NCBI GenBank assembly: GCA_027422505.1
Contig: JAPQWV010001606.1
Span: 16,001-80,000, forward strand
Reading direction: 5' to 3'
From: Craterostigma plantagineum
Lineage: Eukaryota > Streptophyta > Magnoliopsida > Lamiales > Linderniaceae
Length of the DNA stretch: 64,000 nucleotides
Shown in pieces: positions 20,249 to 29,691 of this stretch. Position 1 is the stretch's first letter. Each line of letters begins with the position of its first letter. The notes beneath the pieces were generated by a model. The model made no database searches. It had not been told where the DNA came from and saw only the letters and a program-made list of their open reading frames with translations. The position numbers were made by a program, and so were the translations under genes.

Positions 20249-21535
20249 AAAATCGGACCGATCAAAACATTTGGGGTGAATTTCAAATTTCAACCCAAAA
20301 TAAGTCAAAATTGGGTCCAAGTCCGCGAAATTCAGCTACGCTGAATTTTTAACCAAGCCCGCGAAATTTCGGCCCATTTACTCAAAAATTTCGCATGTAC
20401 AGTGTCTACAATCGTAAAACCCCAAAACCCTTAACGTTTTTCACTTTCCTAAAAATCCCGAGAAAATTCAAAAATTCGCAACCCCTCTTTCAAAAAATTC
20501 GCAACTCCCCGCATCTTCGTCATCGTCAAAATCTGCATTCAAACTTCGTTTCCTGCTAACTCCACCATCGCAAATCAGCTTTTCGGTATGAATACAACTT
20601 AAATAACCCAATTTCTGTTCGATTTTACCCTGTTTTGCCCGTTTTGATTAAACCTGCTTGGTTAGGGTTAAAACTTTCTCGGTTCTGAATCGAACGAATA
20701 TTAGGCTTTTAATGTTTAAATCCAACAAATATGTATTTCCCATCCTATTACGAGTCGATTGAGTCCAAATTATTGCATTTTGGTTAAGATTTGAGTAGGT
20801 CTAAGGCAAAAAATTGATTGCGCTGTCTCGCACTTTTTCAACTGTGTTCTTCACCGCGAAAAATTCTCAGAAAAATTGCTTTAATTGTTAAAATTCGCTG
20901 CTACAGTTAGATAGGCCCCGCGAAACTTTTATTTTACCCGAGAAAATTCTTGGACTACAGTGAGTGAGGTCTCGCGAAATTTTATCTGAGGAAGTTACAT
21001 ACGAGAATTTACATATGTTAAAATTTCGCTGCTACAGCAAGTGAACTCCCGCGAAAATTTCATATACTTCACTTCATAATCCAGATTTTCGCATTTTCAC
21101 TTTTCTCGCATCTACAGTGAACAAATTTTTTCAATCCGCGAAACTTCCATAACCTGCGAAGTTTTTCCTTAAGTGCGAAAATTCATTATATGCTGAGTGC
21201 GAAAATTTCATTACAGCTAGATGCATGCGAAAATTCACTCTGAATGAGAAAACACATCAACGTGCGAAATTTTCATTATATGCTAAGTGCGAATTTCCTT
21301 GAAACATGAGAAAATTCCTTGAAACAAAGATAAGTTGCGAATTTCTCCTCATTACCTACGAAAATTTTGACAACGTGCGAGATTTCTTAACTTGCGAAAA
21401 TTTTCCATACTTGCTAAATTTACGCAAAATGTGAAAATTTTCTTATATATAATCTTGGGCAATTCTATGTCTATTTTTATCATTTTCGTGACTTAGTCAG
21501 TACTAATCTTATTACGATTACTGTATAGCACAGAT
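20249..21535 (+). repeat. A second CGCGAAA motif array, between pol and downstream ORF
   Basis: No gene. From 20320 to 21420 the words CCGCGAAA, GTGCGAAAATT, GCGAAAATTTC and TACGAGAA recur dozens of times, mirroring the array in the leader. CTACAGTGA/CTACAGCAAG words are interspersed (20900-21120). The block may hold the promoter or leader of the downstream ORF, which starts at 21536. Confidence 0.7.
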
Positions 21536-22738
21536 ATGACTGACAAGGATCAAAATACACTTGAAGCACTTGAGGCGGCTGCCATTCAAAGAGAGGTTGC
21601 TCGCATCGAACTCCACACGCGCACTTATGTCCCACCACCCGAAGAGATCTTCCCACTAAGTCAATGGGCGGCCCTGATTCCCAACAACTATATGGTGGAC
21701 TTGAACAGTTTTCGGTGCGATGCCCCCGTTATCATAGAAATTCTCAAAGGGCACCCACTTCGCCACGCCCTCACTCATGGCGAACCAGAAGCACAGGTGT
21801 ACCTTCAACAATTCTGGCATACGCTGCAGATAGCTGGACCAATGCGCCTTGCCAAGACATTATCCGCCCATATCGATCAAGAAACGGTGGTCCTCACACC
21901 CAAAATACTCCAAGATGTTCTTCAACTCCCGGTCTACTCACCCTACGATCCACCACCAACACACGACCAACTCATTGAAGACATAGACAGACTGGGCTAT
22001 CAACCAGATACCAAGAAGAAGAAAGGCCCACTTGTCCTCAGTGAAGTCACCACCCGCAATCTACCACAACCCTGGCGGACACTGTACCTGCTGGTGAACA
22101 AGTGTATGTCAGGAAAACATGCTGGTCAGGACCGCGGAAACATTCAAATCCTCACAATCATGACCGGCATCGCTCACAACCGCAAATACAACTACGCCGA
22201 CATCATCTGGGTGGACCTAGTCTCAATGATCCAGCGACGCGACCGGGAAGTCGCCAAGGGAGTCCCGAACCGCTTCGTCCCATACATGCGATGGCTCCCA
22301 GCTCTGATCAAGCACTTCCGCCTGCACTCAACCAACATCCGCATCCGTCCGGCAGCAGAGCACTTCCAAATCCCAACTGTCGAGAAGTTCGCCAAGAAGA
22401 ACACACCGGCGAAGGATCGACACGCAATGGTGATTCCGGACGACGTGCTCGCCTACGCCGACCAGACCAACCCGCACGTCCAAGAATACCGAGCCTCAAC
22501 CGCATCCTTCCGTGAAACCCCGCACCCTCTCTCCACTGTCCCTACGGAGCAGATAAACCCCCCTGCTCCTAACCTCGGGACTAGCCAAACCCCCACCACC
22601 GCCACCAAAGAGTCATCAAGTCACGCCGCATCCTCTTCCACCCGCGTTCCGAAAAAACGGGCGCGTAAGGATGACGTAAGCCGTCCCACGGAGCGTCGAT
22701 CGAAACAAAACACGATCGACCTCCTCAGCCACAAATAA
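21536..22738 (+). CDS. A downstream ORF, N-terminal domain (400 aa)
   Basis: ATG at 21536 (MTDKDQNTLEALEAAAIQRE), stop at 22738. Conserved blocks shared with B (minus 34304-33317): SQWAALIPNN near residue 45, APVIIEILKGHPLRHAL near 65, VYLQQFWHTL near 90, PWRTLYLLVNKCMS near 180, a KYNYADIIWVDL block near 220 and PYMRWLPALIKHF near 250. The end is Ser/Thr-rich and basic. It sits where some Sireviruses carry an env-like gene, but I see no signal peptide or membrane segment, so a soluble intracellular protein seems more likely. The function is unknown. It is the first exon-like piece of a larger frame continued at 22771 after a frame change. Confidence 0.8.
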   Translation: MTDKDQNTLEALEAAAIQREVARIELHTRTYVPPPEEIFPLSQWAALIPNNYMVDLNSFRCDAPVIIEILKGHPLRHALTHGEPEAQVYLQQFWHTLQIAGPMRLAKTLSAHIDQETVVLTPKILQDVLQLPVYSPYDPPPTHDQLIEDIDRLGYQPDTKKKKGPLVLSEVTTRNLPQPWRTLYLLVNKCMSGKHAGQDRGNIQILTIMTGIAHNRKYNYADIIWVDLVSMIQRRDREVAKGVPNRFVPYMRWLPALIKHFRLHSTNIRIRPAAEHFQIPTVEKFAKKNTPAKDRHAMVIPDDVLAYADQTNPHVQEYRASTASFRETPHPLSTVPTEQINPPAPNLGTSQTPTTATKESSSHAASSSTRVPKKRARKDDVSRPTERRSKQNTIDLLSHK

Positions 22739-22770
22739 GCCGAGCCGAACCATTAGGTACAGGAGGTGAT

Positions 22771-23361
22771 GTGTTCACCTCCCGAGTAGAAGTCGTGGCA
22801 TCTGGCTCAACCACGCAAACGTCCCCACCAATCCACTTATCTTCCTCTCTACAGGAAGATATTTCATTGCACGAGGAGCCACTTATACCATCGACATCCC
22901 ACTTGGAGGTGATCGATGTTGAAACAAGCAGTCTCTCGCCTCAGACTGCATCCTCTTCAGGCACATCGAGTCTAGTGCCCTCACTCCCCATAATTTCTCC
23001 CATTTCTAGGACACATACACCTCTTACCGCACCACAGAGTCTTCGTGACTCTGTCAGAACGCTCGCTGATGTCTCTGTGACTGAGAGCGGAAGACCTAGC
23101 ACGGCCAACATCACAACAACCGTGAGCCTAGGCCATCATTCGATTGAGTCTGTCTCATCGACGATGCTAACGGGAAGTCTGAGTGACCCCGTCTTTTCCA
23201 GACCTGTGCAAACGGGCGGCCGATCGGCGATATTCACCGAGTCGGTGTCAGTTGGATTTCTCCGTGATTCCAACCTGGTTACTTTACCCCAATTCGTCAC
23301 CGAGACAGCGCTAGAGACACGTCTTCAAGAGTTTGCAAAGACTCTTGAGGCGTCAATTTAG
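22771..23361 (+). pseudogene. A downstream ORF, middle Ser/Thr-rich segment
   Basis: Continuation of the ORF in another frame. Low complexity overall, but with a conserved run: TSSLVPSLPIISPISRT near 22965, LRDSVRTLADVSV near 23040, ESGRPS and NITTTVSLGH near 23105. B carries the same order at minus 33010-32815, and D has a decayed version near 27720-27930. Then follow PVQTGGRS and LETRLQEFAKTLE (23305). Conservation of this order in three elements argues that the segment is part of the protein, not spacer. It ends at a TAG at 23361, possibly by a small indel. Confidence 0.65.
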
Positions 23362-24195
23362 ATAAAGTCTACGCGCATCTCGAAGCGTCCACGGTCGATA
23401 AAGGCAAAGGTGTGGCCCCGGAGACGCCACCACCAAAGCAAAATGAGGACGCAGAAGCTGTTCTCTCCTCCATTCCGCCAAGGAGCTCTTCTACATCCTC
23501 AGAGCTCGCTTCGAGTCAATGACGGAACTTGACGAGGAGGAACAGCAGATGAAGAAGATAATGACGCAACCATTGTCTTGCCGCGCTCAAGGCGAGACTA
23601 GCGGGATCAGGCGCGACGATCAAGACGATGATCAAGATCGCCGCGAGGGGGAGATAAATAGGCAGCTAGGCGCACAATCTCAAGGACTCATACAATCGAC
23701 GCCGATCTCCTCCTCTGGACCTGAAACGACACCCGCAACAGAAACCTCACACCCCACTAGCCAAAATCCCATCCCATTAACCCCGAGTCATTAACCAAAT
23801 CACCCTCACCACTACCCATCACCGTCTCCGAAACTCTAATCGTCACATCGGCGTTAGAGACCATCTCCACACCGTCTCCACCCACCAACACAAAACCTCT
23901 AACTGTCACATCGACATTAGAGGCCACCACCACATCTATACCACCCGTTACCCAAATCATCCTCGCCAAAACCATCTCATCAACTGAACCACCTGAATCT
24001 CCACCACAACCATCCCCACAATCCACAAACTCCTCCGAAACAACGCCCTCGCCACCACACAGCGACACTCCTCTCAACACCGACCCCAACATAGCTCCCG
24101 AGGACGTCTACTGCGCACAGAACGAGATCGAAGCCTACATCTTCAACGATGAATGGCTGTACACACCCGTCGATGCAGTAGCAGCCAGGAAGCTG
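23362..24195 (+). pseudogene. A downstream ORF, acidic and Thr/Pro-rich linker
   Basis: Partly open frame 23519-23794 with an acidic stretch (DDQDDDQDRREGE near 23620), then Thr/Pro-rich sequence to about 24100. B (DDPDGGDRPEGEK, minus near 32335) and C3 (DDPDDQDTHEGRRG, near 52965) have the same acidic then Thr/Pro/Gln-rich order. The frame is broken at least twice. A long minus-strand frame here (24092-23757) is a Gly/Val shadow of the repetitive codons. Confidence 0.55.
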
Positions 24196-25253
24196 GTGGA
24201 AAACGCTCGACGTCTGCTAATGGAAGCCTCACTAACGCTGATCAACACAGCAGACAACGAGGACGGAGAGGAGTACGACGCTGAACCGGCCGAGCTTGAG
24301 GACATCCTGCAATTCCAAGCGCAGCAAACTGAGGCCCCTGCTGCTCAAACGGATGCACCCACGGTGGATATACCGGAAGCACCGTGGGAAAACAAAAAGA
24401 TCACCGCACCGTTTCAAGAAGAGATCAGGAAGAGGATCTGGCGACGCAAGGAGCAGATCATCACCACCTTCGACGAGTATGAGCTGATGAACATCCAAAG
24501 TTGGAGCGAGAGAAAGAAGCAACTCTATCGATGGAGCCTTCTGTGCCACAAATGCACAAATAGGACGCTATCCGATGAGAAAAACATCGCTCAGGAAATG
24601 AGTCGGCCCCCATCTGCAAAGTCACTGACCTTCGCCAAGAATCCAAAGGACCTGTCCATTACCCAGTATTCACGGTAATGAGGCAAGATGAGAGCTACTG
24701 TGAAGTCAGTGAGGCGGACTTCAAGTTTCTGCGCCTGGGCGACCTGTACAGCATGCTGGAATCCATGAAGCAGTTCAGACTCGTCCTCAGAAGTTCTGGA
24801 CATCTCATACGTGCTGAACCGGTCACCATGGGATATGTGGCTATCAAACGCCACATGCTCCGACAGGTCAGATTCTTCGCCACCCATGATCTGCAGATGG
24901 CGGTGGAGCACAACCTAAAGAAGGTGAATCTGACTCGCCCATCTTTCAAAAACGCGGACGACTATCGAGAGGGCGATGTGATCGACGGAGACGATCCGGC
25001 GGTCGTCTACTCGAACTATAAGGGAAAGATGAGGATGCTGCGCTGCTCTGAAGTGGCAAAGTTCTCGGATGGAACGCTCACCATCATCCAAGACAAACTA
25101 ATGAAGATCTGCCGCATACTTTCAAGAGAAGATCCCCTCTGCCGATCCAAGTTCGCGAAGCTCATTGACGCTATAGCTGATAGAATGGTTCTTCGAAGGA
25201 ATCTCCGCGCCTTCGAGTTCAAGCTAGGGCTTCGCGAAACACTCACACGGTAA
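24196..25253 (+). pseudogene. A downstream ORF, C-terminal domain
   Basis: Two abutting frames, 24196-24678 and 24678-25253. The block starts before the first Met (IEAYIFNDEWL near 24130), then ARRLLMEASLTL, EDGEEYDAEPAELEDIL (24265-24310), PFQEEIRKRIWRRKEQ (24410), RHMLRQVRFFATHDLQMAVE (24850) and KVNLTRPSF. The C-terminal tail is a predicted helix with RMVLRRNLRAFEFKLGLRE near 25185. C3 and B have all these blocks. No known fold is recognised; it is charged, helical and lacks membrane segments. The frame change at 24678 is a one-base overlap of stop and start (TAATG), so either an indel or a translational coupling. It ends 48 bp before the final polypurine tract. Confidence 0.7.
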
Positions 25254-25300
25254 TCCACCATCCCAACGCCCAAGATTCAAGACTCCCAACAATTGACACA

Positions 25301-25311
25301 AAGGGGGAGAT
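25301..25311 (+). other. A polypurine tract at 3' LTR
   Basis: AAGGGGGAGAT immediately precedes the 3' LTR; it is the standard Sirevirus plus-strand primer. Confidence 0.92.
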
Positions 25312-25608
25312 TGTTAGGATATTTAATTGGTTGTGTCAATAGTTTAAGTCTTGGGATTAATTATGTAATTATCTTTAGCTTGGGCTTTGGACTAGATAGT
25401 AATTTTTGTATTATTAGTGATTGGGCCTTAATATACCTAGGGTTAATGTGGTATATAAGGTTTTACCAACTCACTTTGAATGGTAATCAAAGATAAAAAG
25501 GCTTACTCTTATTTTCACACACTACACACACTCAAAGGTGAGAAACTCTCCCTTCGTCATTCCATTTAGCCTCTTTGATTCCTTGTTTGGTGCATTTCGG
25601 GACCAACA
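25312..25608 (+). repeat. A 3' LTR
   Basis: 297 bp, identical to the 5' LTR except one base I can find. It is followed by the GATAC duplication and the rest of D gag. Confidence 0.95.
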
Positions 25609-26389
25609 GATACTTTGAACTCTGAAAGGATAGGTTTTGGCGCTGAAAAGGAAAAGCTTTTAAAGGAGATTTTATATCTCAAAAGTTCCCCGTCTTTATC
25701 TGTTTCAAATGATTTGTCAAATAATACATCTGCTCAAAACAGGTAAAGAAAACAAAAACTAAAAGAAGCATCCTTGTTCCTAAAACTGAGAAGGCATTAC
25801 TAATCATTCTAAGTCAATATTGACTGAAGCTGAAACGTTAAGTAAAAGCAAAGCGCTAAAAATAGCTAAAGAACAAATAAAGATTAGGACAAGGAAAATC
25901 AATATTATCTTCGAAAAATACAAATCGAAAATGTTCAAAGATTTTTTCTCTGCCATTCCTATCAAAAGTCAGCGTGCAAAGAAGAAGCTCCAAGCTTAAG
26001 CAAACGAACTTCTCAAATCTCGCACAATCATCATTATAAAGTAAATGATGTGAACTCTCGTAGGCAGTGTGACTCATCATCTAATGACGCATATAGCGCC
26101 ATAAGCTCATATTCCTACTTGCAATATCCAGTCCAAATTCATTCTAGAAAGCATCTTATGCGACTGGCTAGAAGAAAATCTTTAGGTCTTCTACACCTAG
26201 GCACACAATCACCGGCGCTGAATTGTCATTTCCCTCTAAGGTTCACCAAACTTGGATTCCTAAATAGCAAATCAAATTGAATAGGACTGAAAAGGATGAG
26301 ATATGATCAATATTTGAACCAAATGTGCTTAAACCGTTTTCTGCTAACAAGGGAGGACCCATCCAAAATGGGTACCAAAGTCTCGGTAA
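25609..26389 (+). pseudogene. D gag, continuation after A
   Basis: Resumes the D Gag frame after A (TLNSERIGFGAEKEKLLKEI), matching the segment of A and B Gag that follows the coiled coil. An in-frame stop occurs near 25745 and the remainder to 26389 is frameshifted. The tail still shows the basic region and the WVPK-type ending (near 26368) that closes B Gag before its stop. Confidence 0.65.
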
Positions 26390-26545
26390 TTTGTTTTTGC
26401 AGAATCCCAGCATGGGTGGGTACTGAGAGAGCTGCTCCACACTCACGACTGGTATGCCACGAGAGCAGCCAAACATCCCAGCGTGTATGGTATCTTGGGT
26501 TGCTCCACATACACGACTGGTAAGCGATGCGAGCAACTACGTAGG
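26390..26545 (+). pseudogene. D pol, protease start only, with local duplication
   Basis: After a T-rich run ending GCAG (26402), pol begins with a degraded protease site: VWYLG-CSTYTTG near 26488-26522, where A has VWYLDSGCSTHMTG. The Asp-Ser pair is lost. A related copy of the same stretch sits about 70 bp upstream (26404-26475), so the site is tandemly duplicated. Everything downstream in pol (integrase, RT, RNase H) is missing. Confidence 0.65.
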
Positions 26546-26935
26546 TAAATTCTATATGCATCCCATGAGAAACATGGCATGCATCTTGAGCTGAAAAGAC
26601 AATATACCTACTTTGAAAAAAATAGGGTACATTATAAACATGGATGAATCAAATGTACTTTAAAATGTTAAATTTTCGCATGCATATGAGTTGAAATGTC
26701 TAATACACCATGATAGGTACATTTTAACTATGCATATATCTTAAAGAACTTTGAGCTTAAACATTCACGTATGCATAAAGCTGAATTGTCAAAAATACCT
26801 ATTTTTTCGGAGCGATAAAAAGTGAAAAACGTATGGAATTTTTAAAGAATAATAATTTTTTAGTTTGCATCTGCTCCGAAAAGAAAATACGTTACGCTTA
26901 TTTAATTGGAGAGAACTTACATGTTTAAACGTGCA
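26546..26935 (+). other. D AT-rich remnant with GCATGCATATGAGTTGAAATG repeats
   Basis: No gene. Three or four degenerate copies of a word built on ATGCAT-GAGCTGAAA (near 26568, 26683, 26733 and 26772), alternating with AGGTACATT words. This takes the place of pol. Confidence 0.45.
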
Positions 26936-27149
26936 TGCGTTGAGGGGGAGTATCACTCCACAGTTACGAGGGGAGAGTATATTTTTAGGTGGAGTACATC
27001 TTAGGTCCAAGATTTGAGAGGGAGAAACTTAATTTAACCCATATACATATATGTATACATATACTTATATATTACTATTACGATAATACATATATACGTA
27101 TATCTATATATATATATATATATAAAGGAAAAGAAAATCAAAAAAAATT
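26936..27149 (+). repeat. D polypurine-tract cluster and AT microsatellite
   Basis: GAGGGGGAG at 26942-26950, GAGGGGAGAG near 26973 and GAGAGGGAG near 27016 repeat the Sirevirus post-pol tract cluster. A (TA)n/(ATAC)n microsatellite fills 27040-27125. Confidence 0.6.
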
Positions 27150-28735
27150 ATGAAAACAAAAAAAAAAAAGAAAAACCCTCTCCGGCGCTTCCATATCCCA
27201 AGACGGACTTCAACTAAAAACAAGCAGCCCTCGAGAACTCAAGAATTTCAAAAAGGTGAAGGTGACATCCTCACACTAACACGACACCAATTGACCTGCT
27301 CCGACTTGCTGATCAAGCAGCACTTACCAAAATTGACGGACGCATGGATTCTAAGTTCCCATGGTTCAGTCAAACCAAACTGAACCTAACCCTGGAACGT
27401 AGCCGAGTGTTAGTGACGGTTTCAAGCTCGTAAAAGTCGCATCCCTAGTTTGGCAATTCATGATAAGACCAAAGAGCGGAATATACAAAATTCCCTTAGC
27501 TCACAAATTACTCGGGCCATCCCATATAGGTGCAGGAGCTGATTGTTATCAGCTCCCGGGTAGAATTCGCCTCATTTGGTCCAACGGCGCATGCACAACC
27601 GAGCATTACCCATTCATCGATCTCCCTAAAGACTGATGTTTCATCAAATCACGGGGAGCCACGCATGCTATCACGCTTCACTTGGAAGCGGGAGATATTG
27701 AATTAAGTGGTAGTTAGCCCCACACCACAGAACTTCTTGAACACATCGAGTCTAGGTGTCCTCACTACCTAAATGTTTTATAATTTTTAGGACACATACA
27801 CTTTTTCTTATCTGGACTTCATGACCAGATCAGAACTTCCATAGACACGTCTGTAGTAGATGCGATTCCAAGATTGGAAGGAAGTCCTACCGTTGCAACA
27901 TCAAAACAACAATGGCATCAGGCCATCGTCTGCAAGCTACGCTCCTAGATCGATGTTAACGGAACGCATATGTGGCTCCGTTTCTAAGCCCTGTCCTCAC
28001 AGACCGCGTCTCAGAATTTAACTCTGAACTCGTATAGATGGATTGCCTTAGTGGCTCGTCCGATTATTACCTACACCGACCTGTCGTTTGTGTATTTCTT
28101 CGACTCCTATATAAGCATGCCTGACTCGTTAACACGAATCGCCATGAGGGGGAGAAGGGGACACGTATAAACAAACAGGTCGGCTCACCCACCAACTTCC
28201 AGTCGCGCGTACCACTATGAAGTCGGGCTCTCGTGCACTCAAACGTCAATTCAGAAGGAGTCTTGGCACATTTATAACACATCCCACGCTCACCATAAAT
28301 ATTCCACCGCGGTTACCAAGATGAAGCTGAACCCACTAGAACCTACAATGTCACATTCCAAAGGAGCTTTGGCACATGTTAAAAGACACCCCACACATAT
28401 CTTCTTATGGAGCCAGACAAGCTTCCTCGAGGCCGAACCAGAAAACTTCCTTCGACAAAGACGAATCTGGCACCGAGAAGAAGACTGGAGAAAACTTGAC
28501 GACTTCAAAGTACAGAAAAAGACAAGAACAAGATGAAACAAAATTTCAAAGATCTGCGACATCATCAAGAAACGACTATCGAGGCGTGGATCATAGCATA
28601 CATCCGATCTACAATGTATAGCGTCAAGACAAGAGAGTTCTAGCTGATAGTTCATTCAAATCCTCCACAAGAAGAGGAGACAACCTTTGCAGGGGGAGCA
28701 AGGGGAGATTGTTAGGACTCGAGAGATTCTCCATG
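27150..28735 (+). pseudogene. D downstream ORF, decayed
   Basis: Nucleotide similarity to the downstream ORF of A is visible in blocks. 27530-27690 resembles A 22755-22920 (a gap-free stretch around CAGCTCCCGGGTAGAA). 27730-27990 follows the A order of the SSLVPS...SRT, VSV and LGH segments in broken frames. 28140-28160 resembles the acidic Glu/Gly stretch. No frame of useful length remains. It shows that the extra ORF was already present in the ancestor of D. Confidence 0.6.
28690..28722 (+). other. D internal decoy: polypurine tract followed by LTR-like start
   Basis: GGGGAGATTGTTAGGACTC reproduces the junction polypurine tract plus TGTTAGGA LTR start about 75 bp before the true one at 28779-28796. 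The sequence beyond it does not continue as LTR. Confidence 0.45.
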
Positions 28736-28777
28736 TGCCCAACAAAGATAACCCGCGCTGAATCGAAGATTGAACAC

Positions 28778-28788
28778 TAAGGGGGAGA
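28778..28788 (+). other. D polypurine tract at 3' LTR
   Basis: TAAGGGGGAGA directly precedes TGTTAGGAAT. Confidence 0.88.
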
Positions 28789-29117
28789 TGTTAGGAATAT
28801 TTTATAATGTTCAATTTCAATGTGTTTATCTTAGTTTGCTTGCATTTAATTAACTTTGAGCTAGTTCATAATATTCTAGTTCTTAGTTGGGGTATGATAT
28901 ACCAACTAATGTGGTATATATACCCCCAAACCCTATTCATTAGGGTGTGTGTTTTTGGTGTAGTATGTGTGAGTGCGTCTGTGTTGAACAGTAAAGAACC
29001 CATTTTGAAAGCATTCATAGTCTACACTATCACACCCCACGTTCAATCTTTAAATCTTTAGTATTAGCGTGGTAAACCGTCGTAGGTCAGTATTGTTGGA
29101 TCAAATAGGGACCAACA
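28789..29117 (+). repeat. D 3' LTR
   Basis: 329 bp, pair of 7183-7513 with about 30 differences and a few indels by eye, followed by the CAGTG target duplication. Confidence 0.92.
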
Positions 29118-29203
29118 CAGTGCATGACAGTAAGAACATTAAGTGATGTTGTCTGATGTTTTGGTCTGAGAATTTCTTCTGATTCTTTCACTTGATACGG
29201 AAT
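29118..29203 (-). pseudogene. Helitron transposase exon split by D
   Basis: On the minus strand an exon begins after AACAG at 29206 and runs into the D insertion. With one copy of CAGTG removed it joins 7182 in frame as CSYCHALVWKSE, the usual CxxC zinc motif at the start of plant RepHel proteins. A TAA sits one codon before the first Cys, a nonsense mutation independent of D. Confidence 0.75.
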
Positions 29204-29290
29204 CTGTTAAAACAAACCATTCTTTCATATTAAACATCATTTTGGACATTAGTACATAAACATTTGAAAATCTGTTGTACTGACATTTAC

Positions 29291-29376
29291 CTTGTAATGA
29301 ACTTCGAGGTATTCGTTCATTGTCTCCAAATAATCTTGTATGATCGTTGCGCGAGAAGCGTTTTCTCCTTGTGGCG
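29291..29376 (-). pseudogene. Helitron gene, candidate upstream exon
   Basis: An 86-bp open stretch on the minus strand, bounded by an AG acceptor (29377-29378) and a GT donor (29289-29290). It encodes roughly PQGENASRATIIQDYLETMN and EYLEVHYK. Not a recognised motif; assigned by position between other Helitron exons. Confidence 0.45.
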
Positions 29377-29451
29377 CTATTAAAATATTTGGGAATTAAA
29401 TAACTAAATCAAATTCGCCATGATATTCGAATCTGGTATGGTAAAATATGT

Positions 29452-29691
29452 CTAGTGTAATTCTTGATGAAATTTGTTGTAAGATTCTGAAGAATTGATA
29501 GAATCATTCATATTAGTCTCTTCGGAAGATTTTCTTTTTCTTTTTTGTTGGATGCTTGCAATATGATCTACAACGTAAAATACGAATTGAAGAAAGATAT
29601 TATTTTCATAAAAATTATATTTTAATACAAAGATACATGGCATTACCGAGCTGCAGATCAATTTCGGAAATTTTCTGCAATATTGGCACAT
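29452..29691 (-). pseudogene. Helitron gene, candidate first exons
   Basis: A minus frame from an ATG at 29691 contains a CQYCRKFPKL start, then an AT-rich stretch that looks like an intron (GTAATG at about 29645 to TTGTAG at 29568). It is followed by a basic patch HIASIQQKRKRKSSEE reminiscent of a nuclear localisation signal or the basic N-terminus of plant Helitron proteins. The proof would be a transcript. No promoter is identified. Confidence 0.4.

Larger units (their letters stand above)
11930..25608 (+). mobile_element. A: young, nearly complete Sirevirus (13.7 kb)
   Basis: LTRs 11930-12226 and 25312-25608 (297 bp each) are flanked by GATAC (11925-11929 and 25609-25613). I find a single difference between the LTRs (near 12173 versus 25555), so insertion was recent. 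Order: primer site, leader motif array, gag, pol (protease, integrase, RT, RNase H), polypurine-tract cluster, second motif array, large downstream ORF, final polypurine tract. It is nested in the gag of D. Confidence 0.95.
7183..29117 (+). mobile_element. D: old Sirevirus with nested MULE and nested Sirevirus A
   Basis: LTRs 7183-7513 and 28789-29117 are flanked by CAGTG on both sides (7178-7182 and 29118-29122). It is inserted into a minus-strand Helitron exon. Once the MULE (8069-10322) and A (11930-25608) are removed, about 6 kb of D remains: leader, C-terminal Gag coiled coil, a trace of protease, and a decayed downstream ORF. Nearly all of pol is gone. By eye the LTRs differ at roughly 30 places, so D is much older than A. 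Confidence 0.92.

Noticed and set aside
22102..22515. Frames at 22102-22515 (+), 22404-22192 (-) and 22505-22308 (-)
   Set aside because: Arg/Pro/His-rich readings of the downstream ORF in wrong frames; they have no similarity to B or C3.
23757..24092. Minus-strand 111-aa Gly/Val-rich frame
   Set aside because: Antisense of the Thr/Pro-rich linker. Similar antisense frames occur over the matching linker of B (32178-32372).
24678..24681. Programmed stop-start coupling (TAATG) in the downstream ORF of A
   Set aside because: B and C3 do not keep the overlap at this point, so a chance indel is more likely.
27040..27125. TA-rich stretch as a possible replication origin or matrix attachment site
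   Set aside because: It is a simple microsatellite and nothing else supports such a role.
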